A stretch of DNA of 64,000 nucleotides from contig JAEOAD010000603.1 of assembly GCA_036365145.1 (NCBI GenBank), positions 1,178,001 to 1,242,000 on the forward strand. Direction: 5' to 3'. The position numbers and the translations under genes are program-made. This document shows, piece by piece, positions 1-11,805 of this stretch. Each line of letters begins with the position of its first letter. The stretch's first letter is position 1. The notes beneath the pieces were generated by a model. The model did not search any database. It was not told where the DNA came from and worked only from the letters and a program-made list of their open reading frames with translations. The stretch is from Orientallactaga sibirica. Taxonomy: Eukaryota; Chordata; Mammalia; Rodentia; Dipodidae.

Positions 1-1395
1 CTTTTATTACTTTGATTTGTTCTTTGATTTCTTTGAAAATGGATAAAATCATTTCTTTAAATTTTTTTATCAGGCATTTCATCTAAATCAGTCTCACTGG
101 AGGTCATTTCTGATGGATTTGTAATTTTCAGTGGAATTGTATTGTCTTGATTTTTTTTTGTTGTTTCTTGTATTATAATGCAGAGATTTTTGCATCTTGA
201 GTTTATTTGATGTTTGGGTTATCTAATTATCTGCAACATTCTTTGATATGTAAATCCAACTTTATATATCTTAGGAAAGGAGCTTAAGTTGCCAGATATG
301 GCTCTTATATTATTTCAGAGTAAGAGCAGAAGTGACACTAGGTGTTGAATTTGCCTGCTATGCCAGCATTCTAGTAGGCTGTTTGGGACAAATTACCCAC
401 AAATCCTAAAATTCAACTAAGCAATTACATATTCAATCAGTTCTAGAAGGGAGAATTTGTGTAAGTATGGGGATTAAAACAAACAGATAATTTAATAAGG
501 TCAAATTCCCTATGGGTATGTGTTGCCCCACACCCTTAATCCTGTCAACTGGGAGGCAGAGATTTCTTGTCTGAAATTATTGCATGTCAGTGTGGGGCTG
601 AGTGAGACACTACCCCCAATAATAATAGAAGAAAAAGACAAAGGCCCTATAAATCAGGAAACATCAAACTCAACAATAGTCAACACCAAAATTCAGCTTA
701 TTTGAGAATGATATAGCCAATGAAGAGTGCATCAACCAAATGTAACACATAGAGCCTGCCCTGACATGAAAGGTGAGATTAGCACTTCCAATGCAGACTT
801 TGTGTAAGTAGGCCCTGTTACTTTTTAAGATGGCTTCCAATCTCATCTGTGCTGTGTGTCAGCCTCATTCCCTCTGTGTTTCACTGTGGACTTGGTTAGG
901 CTGCTTGGATCTGGTTTTCTATTCATTGTGCTGGATGCTGTGTGGCTGTGGGGTGGTTTTCTGGTAGTTCCTGGCAATGACAGTTGGGGTAGGGGAAGCT
1001 GTGCAGGGTGCCTGGAATTGTGTTGGAGCTGCTCAGCTGGTCCTGTTTGTGTATTCTTTAGCCACTGGTCAGCTATTACCTGCTGTCTTCTCTTTCATGT
1101 TTCTTGACTTTGTGAGGAGGGAGATGTGAGTGGAAGATCCCTGCACCTGGCTTCGCCTGCAGCTCAGGCAGAGCCCCTTGGCCCTGTGGCAATAGCTGAT
1201 TCTGGATGGGTACCAACTTGCTAGAAGATCTGGGTCTCTCCTGCTTCTCTGCTGAGGTTGATAATTTCTTATACAACTCCATTTTTCAATAAAAGAGTGT
1301 ATTTTGCTGTTTGTTTTCTTCCCTAGGCTGCTTTACCATGACTTCTATTCTGTCGTCTTATCCAGAAGTTGCCTGAATCTTATTTTAAAGTTGCA
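1..1395 (-). mobile_element. L1 5' end (5' UTR and start of ORF1), running left out of the window
   Basis: This block is colinear with 13600-14920, the 5' end of another leftward L1. Both share the ORF1-start region (reverse complement of 'GACTGTTTTAGATGAAATG'-like sequence near 70-110), an AT-rich spacer, and a more GC-rich block (about 830-1370 here, 14350-14920 there) typical of an L1 5' UTR promoter. Reading leftward, the order is 5' UTR then ORF1, so ORF1 and ORF2 would lie beyond position 1. Small open frames inside the 5' UTR are not supported as genes. Whether the hidden part is intact cannot be judged. Confidence 0.7.
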
Positions 1396-1399
1396 TAAC

Positions 1400-1570
1400 A
1401 TACAGTATATATTTTTTTCTGTTGAAACAGGAAAATACTCATCGAAGAGATTATCCTGATAATGTGTTGCTTTGTAGTTTGTAGCATATGGAACAGTCAG
1501 ACTAAATAAAATAAACTTTACCTTACTTCACTTAGTAAAAGCAGAAGGAAGGTGATAAAAAATCTTGGGG
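1400..1570. other. Short AT-rich intergenic stretch
   Basis: I see no recognisable repeat or gene here. Confidence 0.4.
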
Positions 1571-1572
1571 AA

Positions 1573-1732
1573 GCAGGGGCGTGGTGGCGCATGCCTTTAA
1601 TCCCAGCACTCAGGAAGCAGTGGTAGGAGGATAGCAATGAGTTTGAGGTTACCTTGAGACTACATAGTGAATTCCAGGTCAGCCTGAGCTAGAGTGAGAC
1701 CCTACTTCCCAAAACAAAAACAAACAAACAAA
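1573..1732 (+). mobile_element. B1-type SINE
   Basis: The 'GGGCGTGGTGGCGCATGCC' head, 'TTTAATCCCAGCACTC', 'GAATTCCAGGTCAGCCTGAG' and an A-rich (CAAA)n tail identify a 7SL-derived B1. A short target duplication (ATCTTGGG) flanks it. Confidence 0.9.
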
Positions 1733-1739
1733 ACATCTT

Positions 1740-2120
1740 GGGAAAAGGCAAGACAAACCTGATGAAAGTATGATCCACTACAATACAACATACTTTTGAT
1801 ACATTGATGAAATCCTAGAAAATAAATTCCAGTCTAAGACATTGCATGTTGAAATTCTTCAGTTACTTCATTTGTGACAGTGATTTCAGAAAAAAAAAAA
1901 AAAAAAAAAAAAGCCTGGTTAAAATCAACAAAATGTAAATGTTAGTTTCTGTTTTAGACTTGTTTGAGTAATTTAATATTTAGACATGGGAACTATGTTA
2001 ACTTAGAACACATAAGTGCACAGTTGAAACTGCAAGAATATGGAAATTGGGAAGAGGGAGGAACTGTGGGGAAACTGACTTCATCTGAAAGTGAAACTGT
2101 CTTCATCGTGGTTCAATACC
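1740..2120. other. Unassigned AT-rich DNA with a poly(A) run
   Basis: A run of about 22 A at 1891-1912 may be the tail of an unrecognised retrocopy. The rest matches no family I know. Confidence 0.35.
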
Positions 2121-2177
2121 CAGCCACCCACGTAAAGCCAGCTAGGCATTTGTAGCAACAAGACACCCTGGCATGCT

Positions 2178-2221
<44 letters not shown>
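2120..2221 (+). repeat. (CA)n microsatellite on a decayed SINE tail
   Basis: A perfect CA run at about 2180-2220 follows a short stretch with SINE-like wording (CCACGTAAAGCCAG...). A degraded DIP-type SINE upstream is likely but too diverged to delimit. Confidence 0.7.
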
Positions 2222-2222
<1 letters not shown>

Positions 2223-2341
2223 TCACACAAATAAGTAAAATTTTTTAAAGTTTTTCAAACATAGGCACTAACTCACTTTTTAGTTTGTGTATGGTATGTG
2301 TGCATTTATATATGTATATTCATATGTATATGGAAAATATA

Positions 2342-2667
2342 TGTGGTTGTTTGAATGTAATGTCTCCCACAGATCTGTGTGAACACTTAATCCCCAGTTG
2401 GTGGTCGTGCTTAAAGAAAGTTATGAAGCTTTCTGGGAGAAAGTGTGTTACTGGAGTCTGACCTTGAAGGTTTGTAGTCCAATCCCATTTTCTGCTCACC
2501 CTCTTTTTCCCTGCTGATATAAGGGTGTGACTGGATATCTGCTTCTACATACTTTCCACATCATGAAGGACTATACCCTCTAGAACTGTAAACCAAATTT
2601 AACCTTTCCTTTCCTAAGTTGTTAACAGTCAGACATTTGTCCGAGAAATGAGAAAGTAACTGATACA
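2342..2667 (+). mobile_element. Solo LTR, ORR1/MaLR type
   Basis: The block begins TGTGGTTGTTTGAATGTAATG and ends AAGTAACTGATACA. Internally it has the ORR1-like order 'GTGTTACTGGAGTCTGACCTTGA', 'CATCATGAAGGACTATACCC' and 'GAACTGTAAACCAAATTTAAC'. Length (326 bp) fits a MaLR LTR. Flanking 5-mers ATATA and ATATG agree at 4 of 5 positions, consistent with a decayed 5-bp target duplication. There is no internal region, so this is a solo LTR formed by LTR-LTR recombination. Confidence 0.8.
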
Positions 2668-2689
2668 ATATGTGTGGCAAATTTGCTTG

Positions 2690-2960
2690 CACTTGTATGT
2701 GCATGTGTGTGCAACCCAGAGGTAGACATCAGGTGGCATTATCTATTGTTTTTCACCTTATTTTTTTAAAACAGTGAACTCACTGGATTCAGAATTCACT
2801 TATTCAGATAGACTATCTTACCATCAAGACCCATGATCCTTTTTTTTTCTCCTCAGTGCTGGGATTACAGGGGCATTCCACCATACCCAGCTTTTCCATG
2901 GGTACTGGGTATATAAACTCAGGACTTCATGCATACATGCAGAAACCAAATTGGTCATTT
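2690..2960 (-). mobile_element. B4-like SINE, degraded
   Basis: Read on the minus strand, a B1-like 'GCTGGGTATGGTGGAATGCC ... CCCAGCACTGAGG' core is preceded by an ID-like head (reverse of 'GGGTACTGGGTATATAAACTC'). This is the ID+B1 arrangement of B4, with several indels. Confidence 0.55.
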
Positions 2961-2969
2961 CCCCCAAAT

Positions 2970-3340
2970 GGCACCAAATTCTTTCAAACAACAATGTAAT
3001 TACTTCCTTTTATAATTTCATAACATTAAAACTGTCAATAAAATTTTCAATAGTCAACTGTAGATTGCAATTCATTCACATGTTCTTTTAATCAAATTAA
3101 GAAACCAATTTTAGACTGATAAGATAGTATTCATTTTCCTAATACATTTTACTGATGTTTTCTCCATGGGTATTTAACAGATCCTAGCCCAAACTGTAAT
3201 GATATTAGATATAAACAATTGCTTAAATATAATTACTTGATACTTCTAGAAGTTCCAAGTCATTTTATCTGGAAAAAAAGTATCAGGGCAACTAATCTCA
3301 ATTCAAGTTGAAAGGTCTTTGGGCAGTTTTATTTCACACA
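2970..3340. other. AT-rich intergenic DNA
   Basis: No repeat or gene is recognised. Translation in both directions is stop-rich. Confidence 0.4.
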
Positions 3341-3344
3341 ATAT

Positions 3345-3568
3345 AGATTTATTTTTAATATTTTATTCATTTATATGAGAAAGCGGGGAGAAAGAGAGGG
3401 AGGTAGAGAATATGGGCACAACAGGGCCTCTTGCTACTGCAATGGAAATCCAGACACATATACCATTTTGTTCATCTGGCTTTACATGGGTATGGGGAAA
3501 TGAACCTAGGATGTCAGGCTTTGTAAGCAAGCATCTTTAACCATGGATTCATCTTTCCATCTCCTCAC
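3345..3568 (-). mobile_element. tRNA-derived DIP-like SINE
   Basis: The T-rich (TTATTCATTTAT) start, GAGA-rich tract, 'GGGCACAACAGGGCCTC', 'CATCTGGCTTTACATGGG' and the terminal tRNA-like head in reverse complement identify the window's commonest SINE. It is diverged. Confidence 0.8.
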
Positions 3569-3603
3569 CCAGTATTTGTAATAAATAAAAAATGATAAAT
3601 AAA

Positions 3604-3759
3604 CTGGGCATGGTGGTACACACTTTTAATACCAGCACTCAGGAGGCAGAGGTAGGAGGATCACCATGAGTTCAAGGCCACCCTGAAACTACATAGTGAA
3701 TTCCAGGTCAGCCTGGGCCAGAGACACTACCTTGAAAAACAACAACAACAACAACAAAG
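3604..3759 (+). mobile_element. B1-type SINE
   Basis: It has the B1 head 'CTGGGCATGGTGGTACACAC', the 'GGAGGCAGAGGTAGGAGGAT' box and a (CAA)n tail. Confidence 0.88.
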
Positions 3760-3769
3760 ATAATTTTCT

Positions 3770-4370
3770 TGAATATATATGCCATCCAAAACCACATAAT
3801 AATTATATTAAAACATATTTCCATATCAAGATTTAGGGATTGCTAATATTTATTCATATATAGTTTTAACAAGACATAGTATCATTTTACAGAGACAGTA
3901 AAGAACATGTATACATGGTGTGGACTTCATGAACATTTCATCAATATGGCTCAGAGTGAAGTCTGCTTCATGCTTGGTTGAATTCTCTATTCTCTTAATT
4001 TTGTGATTATCAGACATTTAATATGAGATTCTCAAGTTTATTTTTCTGCTATGTTTTAAATATTATGCAGAGTAATATGTATATCAGTACTGATTTTAAC
4101 CAATAGATGTGCTTATAGAGGACAGTTATTTTGTTAGAGAAGAAAAAGCTAGATTATTATTATCCCCTTTAAAATTTGAGTTTATTCATTGCATGAGCTT
4201 GTGTCCACATGGACTATTATTCATAACCTTTGTAATTCAAGTGCTCTGAAACTGAAAGCAAAATTGACATAAAAATTAACCTTAACTGAAGTTTTCTCTA
4301 TTTAAAATTAGAAAAAAAATCCATAGAATGTTTAATTTTTCTAGATTTCTTAAATTTTATTTATTTATTT
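3770..4370. other. AT-rich intergenic DNA
   Basis: No repeat or gene is recognised. Confidence 0.4.
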
Positions 4371-4374
4371 ATTC

Positions 4375-4375
<1 letters not shown>

Positions 4376-4423
<48 letters not shown>

Positions 4424-4557
4424 AGGTAGGGTCTTACTCTAACCCCGGCTGGCCTGGATCTCACTCTTTAGTTCCAGGCTGGCTTTAAACTTATGGTGAT
4501 CTTCCTACCTCTGCTTCTGAGTGCTGGTATTAAAGGAATGCACCACCACTCCAGGCT
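4376..4557 (-). mobile_element. B1-type SINE with a long poly(A) tail
   Basis: A T run of about 45 bases (4376-4422, one interruption) leads into 'GAGGTAGGGTCTTACTCTAA' and ends in 'CACCACCACTCCAGGCT', a reverse-complement B1. Confidence 0.85.
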
Positions 4558-4559
4558 GC

Positions 4560-5810
4560 AGCTTGTTTTTGTTTGTTCCTTTAAACCTTACTTAGAAGAT
4601 ACATGTACTGTTCTTTTTAGCACAGATGGGGGTATTGCATATAAGGCACACAGGACAATATTATTTGAATTTACAGAGTGAAATTTTTGTTTCATTTTTT
4701 AGCTCTGTTAAAAAGATTTAGCAATGTAATTTAAAATTTTAACATAGTTAGAATGTAATACCTCTGGCAATGTAGGCTTCAGAATTAATATATCAAAACT
4801 GATTTGCTGTATTATTTCTTTGCTCTCAGGAAAGAAGTAGCTCAGCTTTTGGGGGGGGATAATTATTTTTTTAAACTAATGTATCCTAGTATTATGGATC
4901 AAATGCAAGGTATATACACTCTGTTATTCCAGTGAGTTGTACTATGAAGTTATGCATTGTGGGCCTCATCCTTTCATGAAAACATAATGGATTAGTTTAC
5001 TATGCTACCCATGGAAAAATTACTATGGTAGAAACTCTAATTTTAAATAAATATAATTCCTAGAATTGAGAACTTTAAGATTATTTTGTCTAAGTTTCTC
5101 CCAATATCAAATCAGGCTTTTATTGTAGACTCTTAAACTCTAACCCTAAAAGGAAAAAAATAACAAACCTGAATTGAGATAGTTTGTTCCAATCCTATTT
5201 AACTTGTCTAGATGGAAAAAACTGGTTCTACTGTGCGGTTTGAACAGAATCTTCACAGCTTTGGCCAACATTAAGGCCCGTCACATGAAATAGAATGTTA
5301 GAGTAAGCATCAAATGACAAAATCAAAACTGTATGTTTAGTTCATAGATAAAAACACTAGAAATTTCTAAAAAGGACTTAATTATATCTAAAAAGTATAA
5401 TGAAATAGTCAAAAGAGTGAATAACTTTGAATATCTGGATACATAAAATATGCAAATTATATCCAGAGAAAAATACTGTAAAGATAAGTACATGTTCAAG
5501 AGATAACAGCTGACTGGACTAATTAATCTGGAGACTAATATAAAATATTCATGTGAAAATATAAAGAAAATATTGAGATGAAAATCATATACATTACAAA
5601 AAAGATAATAAGTATAACAAAGAGACTCCACTTATGTATAATTCCAGAAGAAATGAAAGAAATTAAGAATTAGTATGCTAAGACACACAGCTGAAATTTT
5701 AGTACATTTATGAAACTTATCAAGTTAAAATTTCAAGAATTAAAATGAATGAAAGCCAACATAAATACAAAAGAAAAAGAAACATAACTCAATGCATGAT
5801 ATTTAAACAT
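4560..5810. other. AT-rich intergenic DNA, no gene seen
   Basis: The longest open frame (102 codons, minus, 5323-5631) is rich in Tyr, Phe, Ile, Leu and Ser, as expected from AT-rich non-coding DNA. It has no domain I recognise and I do not call it. Confidence 0.5.
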
Positions 5811-5814
5811 AACT

Positions 5815-6175
5815 AGAGGTTGGGAAGACTGATCAGTGGTTAAAGAAACTTGCTTTGAAAGCCTGTTGATAGTAATTCAGTAGCTACATAGAGCATAAAG
5901 ACAGGGTTTATGAATTTGGACGCAAAGTGATACATGTCTCTGTAATCCCAATGCACTTATAAGGGAAGACAGAGTTAGGAAGAATGCTGAAACTGATAGG
6001 CTGGCAGGTCTTTCCTTCCTAGCAACAAAACACAATGGGAATCTATCTCTTATAAGGTGCAAGGAGAGGCCTAATCCCTTAAGGTTGTCCTCTGACCTCC
6101 ACACAAGCATTGTGGCACACATGTGCCTAAAACTACACATTATATGCACACATACACTTACACACAAAATAACTA
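5815..6175 (+). mobile_element. B4-like SINE, old
   Basis: An ID-like head ('GGGAAGACTGATCAGTGGTTAA') is followed by 'TGTCTCTGTAATCCCAATGC', then 'GTTGTCCTCTGACCTCCACA' and a CACA-rich tail. That is the order of a B4 element. Confidence 0.65.
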
Positions 6176-6315
6176 ACGTTAAAGTTACTAAATTTGTTGA
6201 AATGATTTTTATTGGCTTTTATTAATTTAATTTATTAATGCATATATGTTAATTTATTTATATTTATATAACAGTGGTTCAAAGCTATGGTTATACATAA
6301 GTGGATTAAGAAACT

Positions 6316-6494
6316 AGCTGGGCGTGGTGGCAGATGCCTTTAATCCCAGCATTTGGGAAGCAGAGGTAGGAGGATTGCCGTGAGTTCGAGGCCACCCTGA
6401 GACTACATAGTGAATTCCAGGTCAGCCTGGGCTAGAGCAAGACCTTGCCTCAAAAAAACAAACAAACAAACAAACAAACAAACAAAAAACAAAG
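6316..6494 (+). mobile_element. B1-type SINE
   Basis: 'AGCTGGGCGTGGTGGCAGATG', 'GGATTGCCGTGAGTTCGAG' and a (CAAA)n tail are clear. The duplicated target AAGAAACT flanks it. Confidence 0.9.
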
Positions 6495-7186
6495 AAACTG
6501 ACAAAATACCTGTGTAGGAGAAATCAAGTTCCATTAAAGGCAAAAAGGCAAATGAGATTACAAAGCAAAGGATTTGTTGTGTTAGATCAGAATAAATTCT
6601 ACGAAGCAGAATAGTAAGTAAATAGTGGTAAGAAAGTTGCTTTTTAAGAAACATTTACAAGAGCTGACCAGGAAGCCATGCTAATAATGGCATTCCACGC
6701 TAAAGGATAGCTCCTGGTAAGAAAATGAGGCAGACAACATCTATGGGGTGTGTGCTCAAATAAGAATGAAAATTAGTTTGGGTGGAGCCAAATAAACAAA
6801 TAGAAAATGTTAAAAATTCAAGAAGATAATTCATTAAGGTAGAACAATATAGGCAGAATTATTTTTTTCTGCTTAGTATGAAACAGAAAGCACATAGATA
6901 ATTTTGAAGTCAGAAGTTGCATGTGTTTTGATCAGTCTTTCAGATGGCTATACTGATGACTGGCTATAAAAAGGTAAGGTCAAAGCTGAGAGATGTTTCT
7001 GAAAATACATCTTCCGCTTGCTTTTGACTGCCAGAATTACTGCTGTGAGTCTTGTTGCCTATTAACTGTTATTGTTTATAATACTCTGTGTATATGGACT
7101 GATATTTTAAAACTATAATAAGAGAAAGTAGAATATTTTAAGATTTGTATAGATGTTGCACATCTAGATTGTTATTGAGCAAAGAT
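6495..7186. other. AT-rich intergenic DNA
   Basis: No repeat or gene is recognised. Confidence 0.4.
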
Positions 7187-7715
7187 CCCTAATCATCAGG
7201 GAAATGCAAATTAAAACAACTATGAGATTCCACCTTACCCCAGTAAGGAGAGCTAACATTAAAAATAACATGAAAACAAATGCTGGTGAGGCTGTGGAGA
7301 AATAGGAACTCTCTTTCACTGTTGGTGGGAATGTGAAATGGTTCAACAACTATGAAAGCTATATGGAGACTCCTGAAAAGGATGACTATAAACCTATCAA
7401 CAGATCCAGTTATCCCCTTACTCAGCATTTACTCTAAAAGCTCCAAGCCTCAGATCAGAGATATTTGCTCAACCATGTTTATAGCTGCTCAATTCATCAT
7501 AGCTAAGAGCTGGAATCAACCTAGATGTCCATCATTAGGTGAATGGATAACCAAGATGTGGTATATCTATACTATGGAATTCTACACAGCAGTAAGGAAA
7601 ACTGACACAATGATATTTTTTAAAATGGTCAAACTTGGAAGAGACCATTCTCAGTGAGCTTACCCAATCACAGAAAGATAATCGTTGCATGTTCTCAATC
7701 ATCTGTGGCTCCTAA
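7187..7715 (+). pseudogene. L1 ORF2p C-terminal fragment
   Basis: About 175 codons of the cysteine-rich C-terminal segment of L1 ORF2p, the part downstream of the reverse transcriptase that is thought to aid RNA binding. The residues around 7352-7657 form the longest intact piece (101 codons). The endonuclease and reverse transcriptase are absent, so it cannot support retrotransposition. Confidence 0.8.
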
Positions 7716-7987
7716 CTGAATCTGGCTCCTCCTGAATCTGCCTGATATGCTGTCATACCTAATAAGCACCTTGAGGACCAGAAATAGGGAGGGTATAACG
7801 GGAGGGGGATAAGGGTTGGGGGAACACAAATAGGGACCCAAATGGAAATGGTGCCATAAAATCCTATATCCTGAACAACAGGCTAAAAGGCTGATCCTTC
7901 AGCAGGCCCACCGAGGGAACATCAGAACCACAGGGCCCTGGAGAGGACATCATGGACATCATAAAGATTAACCTTATTTTTTCCTGT

Positions 7988-8032
7988 TTTCTCTCTCTCT
8001 CTCTCTCCCTCTTCTCTCTCTGATCTCTTTCT
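7988..8032 (+). repeat. CT-rich simple repeat within the L1 3' UTR
   Basis: 'TCTCTCTCTCTCTC' with interruptions. The corresponding place in the reverse copy (12180-12235) is a GA-rich tract, so it is a fixed part of this 3' UTR. Confidence 0.7.
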
Positions 8033-8489
8033 CTTTTATATAACCTATCTTTTTCTTCCTTCACCTTCCTTGGCACTGACTTGTAACTCCCAGTACCAGC
8101 ATGCAGTTAATTTTCACAATGAGCTGTTGATCAGAGAGACCTACAAGTTTTCCCAAAAGAAGACAGATTTGTGTCAGAGTTCTTGATGACCCACCAAAGG
8201 TAAATGGTAAAACTCTACTGCCAAAGACACCATATGCTGTTGGGACAGAAAGTGGAGTGACCTGGCTGGAATCTGGAAGAGGGTCAGTCCCCAGAGAGTT
8301 AGCTTGTCTAGTGCCAGAAGGTGATAAATGAACTACTGGGCAAAAATGACTGACATCTGTCCAACAACTCTTAGTCCAAGCTACTCAGCAGTAAAAATTG
8401 GATGTTTCTACAAAAGTTGTACATATGCATCCTTTATGAGCTAGCTGTTCTCTTCTGAAACATATACCAAATAGAAAACATTAGTATGC

Positions 8490-8580
8490 TTATCAAATTA
8501 CACATACAATTATTCATAGCTGCATAATTCTTCTTAAGCCAAAACTGGAATCTATATATTCCTATAGTTAGAAGAAATCC
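8490..8580 (+). mobile_element. Possible ancient L1 ORF2 scrap
   Basis: 'TTCATAGCTGCATAATTCTT...CCAAAACTGGAA' resembles the conserved ORF2 3' block ('FIAALF..IAKNWK'). It is short and diverged. Confidence 0.35.
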
Positions 8581-8740
8581 AGCAATTAGCATGAATTGCA
8601 ACATTTATGAAGAAACATATGAATCACACAATTTTTAAAACTTTCTTTTTTGATCTTAACCATTTTTAATACTACAATCATTCCCCTTTTGTCCTTTGAT
8701 ATTGTGGCTCCAAGATTCTCCCTAAAGCTAGGCATAAGAA

Positions 8741-8869
8741 ATTGATTGCTAGATAGTACTATGCACATCCAACCAAGGAAATATAGATTATTAGAGAATA
8801 CTATGCATACCAAACCAAGGATATGTAGATTGGAAGACAGTACTAGGCACATCAAACCAAAACTATAGG
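8741..8869. repeat. Three-unit degenerate tandem repeat (about 42-46 bp)
   Basis: Units 8741-8786, 8787-8828 and 8829-8869 share the frame 'ATT....AGA.AGTACTA.GCACATC.AACCAA...ATAG'. The repetition also shows in minus-strand translation as a repeated 'VLSSN / IVFSNN' phrase. No function is implied. Confidence 0.7.
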
Positions 8870-9054
8870 TTATAGTCCAGTCTTCCCCATTTTATGCATT
8901 CAACTACATGCCTCAACTGAATTCCATCATAAAAAAATATATATTGAAGTTTTAACTCTTCAAATATGCATTGTTTCACCATACCTTTTGAAATTTTAAA
9001 CAAATAGATGATAATAATGGTGTATAAATTTTTTAGGTAGTCAGAAGACAATGC

Positions 9055-11805
9055 CTTTTTTCTCTTTATTTATTGACAACTTCTATACTTACAATAAACC
9101 ATGATACTTCCCTCCTCTTCCCCCATTCTGCTTCAGACCTCCTCTCCATCATATCCACTCCCTCTCTCCATTAGTCTCTCTTTTAATTTGATGTCATCAT
9201 CTTTTTCTCCTATTATGAAGGTCTTGTGAAGATATTGCTTGGCACTGTGAGGTCATGGATATTGAGGCCAATTTCTGTCTGGACAGTTGCTTTGTAAGGA
9301 GTGGTGCACTTCCTTGGGCCTTACATTCTTTCTTCCACCCCTTTTGCAATGGACCCTAACCTTGGAGGGTGTGATAGAGATGTTTCAGTGCTAGACACTC
9401 CTCTGTCCCTTCTTCTGAGCACTATGTTGCCTTTTGGGTCATCCCAGTGGTCATCACCATCTGAAAAAAGAAGTTTCTCTAACAAGAAGTGAGAGTAGCA
9501 TTAATATATGAATATGAACATTAAGTGTACTGCTTTTAGGACAGTTTGGTGGGAATAATATATACATTTATCCAGACAAGAGCATGCTTTATAAAAACCC
9601 TATTCTTCTGATTAGGTTTTTCAGTACCAGGCATGTATTCCCTCCCATAGAGCAGACCTTCAGTCCAATTAAGGAGCAGTTGGTTTCCCCCAGAGCAGAC
9701 ATGCTCCTCTTGCACCTGTTCAGTCATTTGGCCTGTCTGGCCAAACGAAGTTTCCAGTGTCCACAGTTTTCATCGCTGATGATGTCTCCCATATAGCTGC
9801 ATGCAGTGCAGCTTTTTCCAGCTTTCATGCGGCTGATATACAGGGAGAAGGTTTTCTGCTGAACACCAGGTTGATTTCTCAGTGACCTTGCGACTCAGGC
9901 AAGTGAGGTCTTCAGCAGTAGGGTCTTACCATCTCTTTCTCAAGGGAAACCAAGGGCCTTGGCAATACCCTGTAATGTTTTAGAGGCAATAGGGACCACC
10001 CTGGCCAACAACTCACTGGAAGGTATCCCATACATGGCGCTGAAAATTTTCTATTAACAATCTATAGCTTCTGGATGTGCCATTATTCAAAAAAGTAGGT
10101 TTATATAAGTCTTATTCAGAATATCTTGAATTTCAATTGACCCTCCCCCACTGCCCTTCTTTTACACATTCTCTTCCCCTGGCCTTGCTTGGGCCTTTCT
10201 CCTTCCTGTAATCTGTTCTTCTACTTTCATATATACAATACCATCTCCTGAAGTCCTTCCCTCTCCTCCCTCCCTTATAGCCTTTCTCTAGCTTACCAGC
10301 CTCTGTTACCAATTTTTGGTTCCAGCTCACACATGTCTATACACTTGTAACTAGGATCCACATATGAGAGAGAACATGCAACGTTTGCTTTTCTGAGCCT
10401 GGGTTACCTCACTTAGTATAATCCTTTCCAGATCCATCCATTTCCAGTACAATTTCATAATTTCATTGCTCTTTTCCGTGGAATAGATCTCCACTTTGAA
10501 AATGTACCACATCTTTATTATCCATTCATCTATGGAGGGATATCTAGGCTGCTTCCATTTCCTAGCTATTGTGAATAAAGCACCAATAAACATGGTTGTA
10601 CAACTATCTCTAAGATAGTGAGAAGAGTCCTTCAGATGTATGCCTAGTAGTGCTATAGTTGGATCATATGGCAAATCTATTTTTAGCTGTCTCAAGAACC
10701 TCCACACTGATTTCCACAATGGCTGTACCAGATTACATTCCTACCAACAGTGTAGAAAGTTTCCTCTTTTTTTGCATCCTCACCAACATTTTCATTTGTT
10801 TTCTTGATGGTAGCAATTCTGACAGGAGTGAGATGGAATCTCAAAGTAGTTTTAATTTGCATTTCCCTGATGGCTAAGGATGTGAAACACTTTTTCAGAT
10901 GTTTATATGCCATCTGTCTTTCATCTTCTTTGAACTCCCTATTTAGTTCCATAGCCCATTTTTTAACTGGGTTGTTTGCTTTCTTATTATTTTGTTTTTT
11001 GAGTTCTTTGTATATTCTGGATATTAATCCTCTGTCAGATGTATAGCTGGCAAAGATTTTCTCCCATTCTGTAGGTTCTCTTTGCTCTAGTCACAGTGTC
11101 CTTTGCTGTACAAAAACTTTGTAATTTCATGAGATCCCAGTTGTTGGTTAGTGGTTTTATTTCTGGAGCAATTGGGTTATATTCAGAAAGTCATTGCCTA
11201 TGCCAATATGTTGAAGTATTTCCCCTACCTTTTCCTCTAGCAGTTTTAGTGTTTTAGGTCTGATATTAAGGTCCATGATACACTTGGACTTGATCCTTGT
11301 GCATGGAGAGAGACAAGGATCTATTTGCATCCTTCTACATATAGATATCCAGTTTTCTCAGCACCACTTATTGAAGAAGCTATCTTTTCTCCAATGAATA
11401 ATTTTGCCTTTTTTTTCAAAAATCAGATGACTGTAGCTGCCTGGATTAATATCTGGTTCCTCTATTCTGTTTCATTTATCTACATGTCTGTCTTTGTGCC
11501 AGTACCATGCTGTTTTTGTTACTATGGCTTTGTAATATAACTTAAATTCAGGTATGGTGATACCACCAGCCTGATTTCTGTTGCTCAAAATTGTTTTGAC
11601 TATTTGGGATGGATTTTTTGTTGCTCCAGATGAATTTTAGGATTTTTTTTCTATTTCTGTGAAAAATGTCATTAGAATTTTAATGGGGGTTGCATTAAAT
11701 GTATAGATTGCTTTTGGTAAGATTGACATTTTCACAATATTGATTCTTCCAATCAAAGAACATAGGATATATTTCCATTTCCTTGTGTCTTCTGCATCAT
11801 GTCAA
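9055..11805 (-). mobile_element. 5'-truncated L1 (Lx-like 3' UTR plus ORF2 C-terminal third)
   Basis: Read leftward, 11805-10351 encodes the ORF2p C-terminal third. 10350-9055 is a long 3' UTR of the older rodent Lx style: 'CCCTCCCATAGAGCAGACC' and 'GGTTTTTCAGTACCAGGCAT' occur on the plus strand, and a related block lies at 29880-30330. The T-rich start at 9051 is compatible with a decayed poly(A). The 3' UTR differs from that of the neighbouring L1 at 11813, so these are two L1 lineages placed side by side. Confidence 0.8.
10351..11805 (-). pseudogene. L1 ORF2p C-terminal fragment
   Basis: The frame 10719-10351 (122 codons) carries '[12 protein letters not shown]'-type sequence, 'CTTMFIGALFTIARKWKQP' and 'WMDLERIILSEVTQAQKS', ending with a genuine stop at the usual ORF2 terminus. 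A second frame (10952-10692) continues upstream with '[19 protein letters not shown]' and '[14 protein letters not shown]', so at least one frameshift separates them. Sequence to 11805 is recognisable ORF2 in broken frames ('ITCAPQKLC'-like stretch lost). No RT or EN domain is present. Confidence 0.85.

Larger units (their letters stand above)
7187..8396 (+). mobile_element. 5'-truncated L1: ORF2 C-terminus and 3' UTR
   Basis: From 7187 the translation follows the L1 ORF2p C-terminus: the 'IREMQIKTT' region, then a CSTMFIAAQFIIAKSWNQP block near 7470-7525 and 'IKMWYIYTMEFYTAV' near 7550-7590, ending near 7715. The frame is broken several times. The 3' UTR (7716-8396) contains 'ACAATGAGCTGTTGATCAGA' and 'GGGTCAGTCCCCAGAGAG', shared with the minus-strand blocks at 11813-12516 and, in part, 19300-19690. 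No poly(A) is visible at 8396, so the 3' end may be truncated. Confidence 0.85.

Noticed and set aside
856..1282. GC-richer patch with open frames on both strands as a possible first exon or CpG island
   Set aside because: The same block recurs at 14350-14920 in the 5' UTR position of an L1, so it is an L1 promoter region.
5323..5631. 102-codon open frame on the minus strand
   Set aside because: Composition is that of AT-rich random translation (Tyr, Phe, Ile, Leu, Ser). It has no domain, no repeat family and no coding periodicity that I can see.
10351..10719. 122-codon frame as a processed gene
   Set aside because: It is the conserved C-terminus of L1 ORF2p, in place before an L1 3' UTR.
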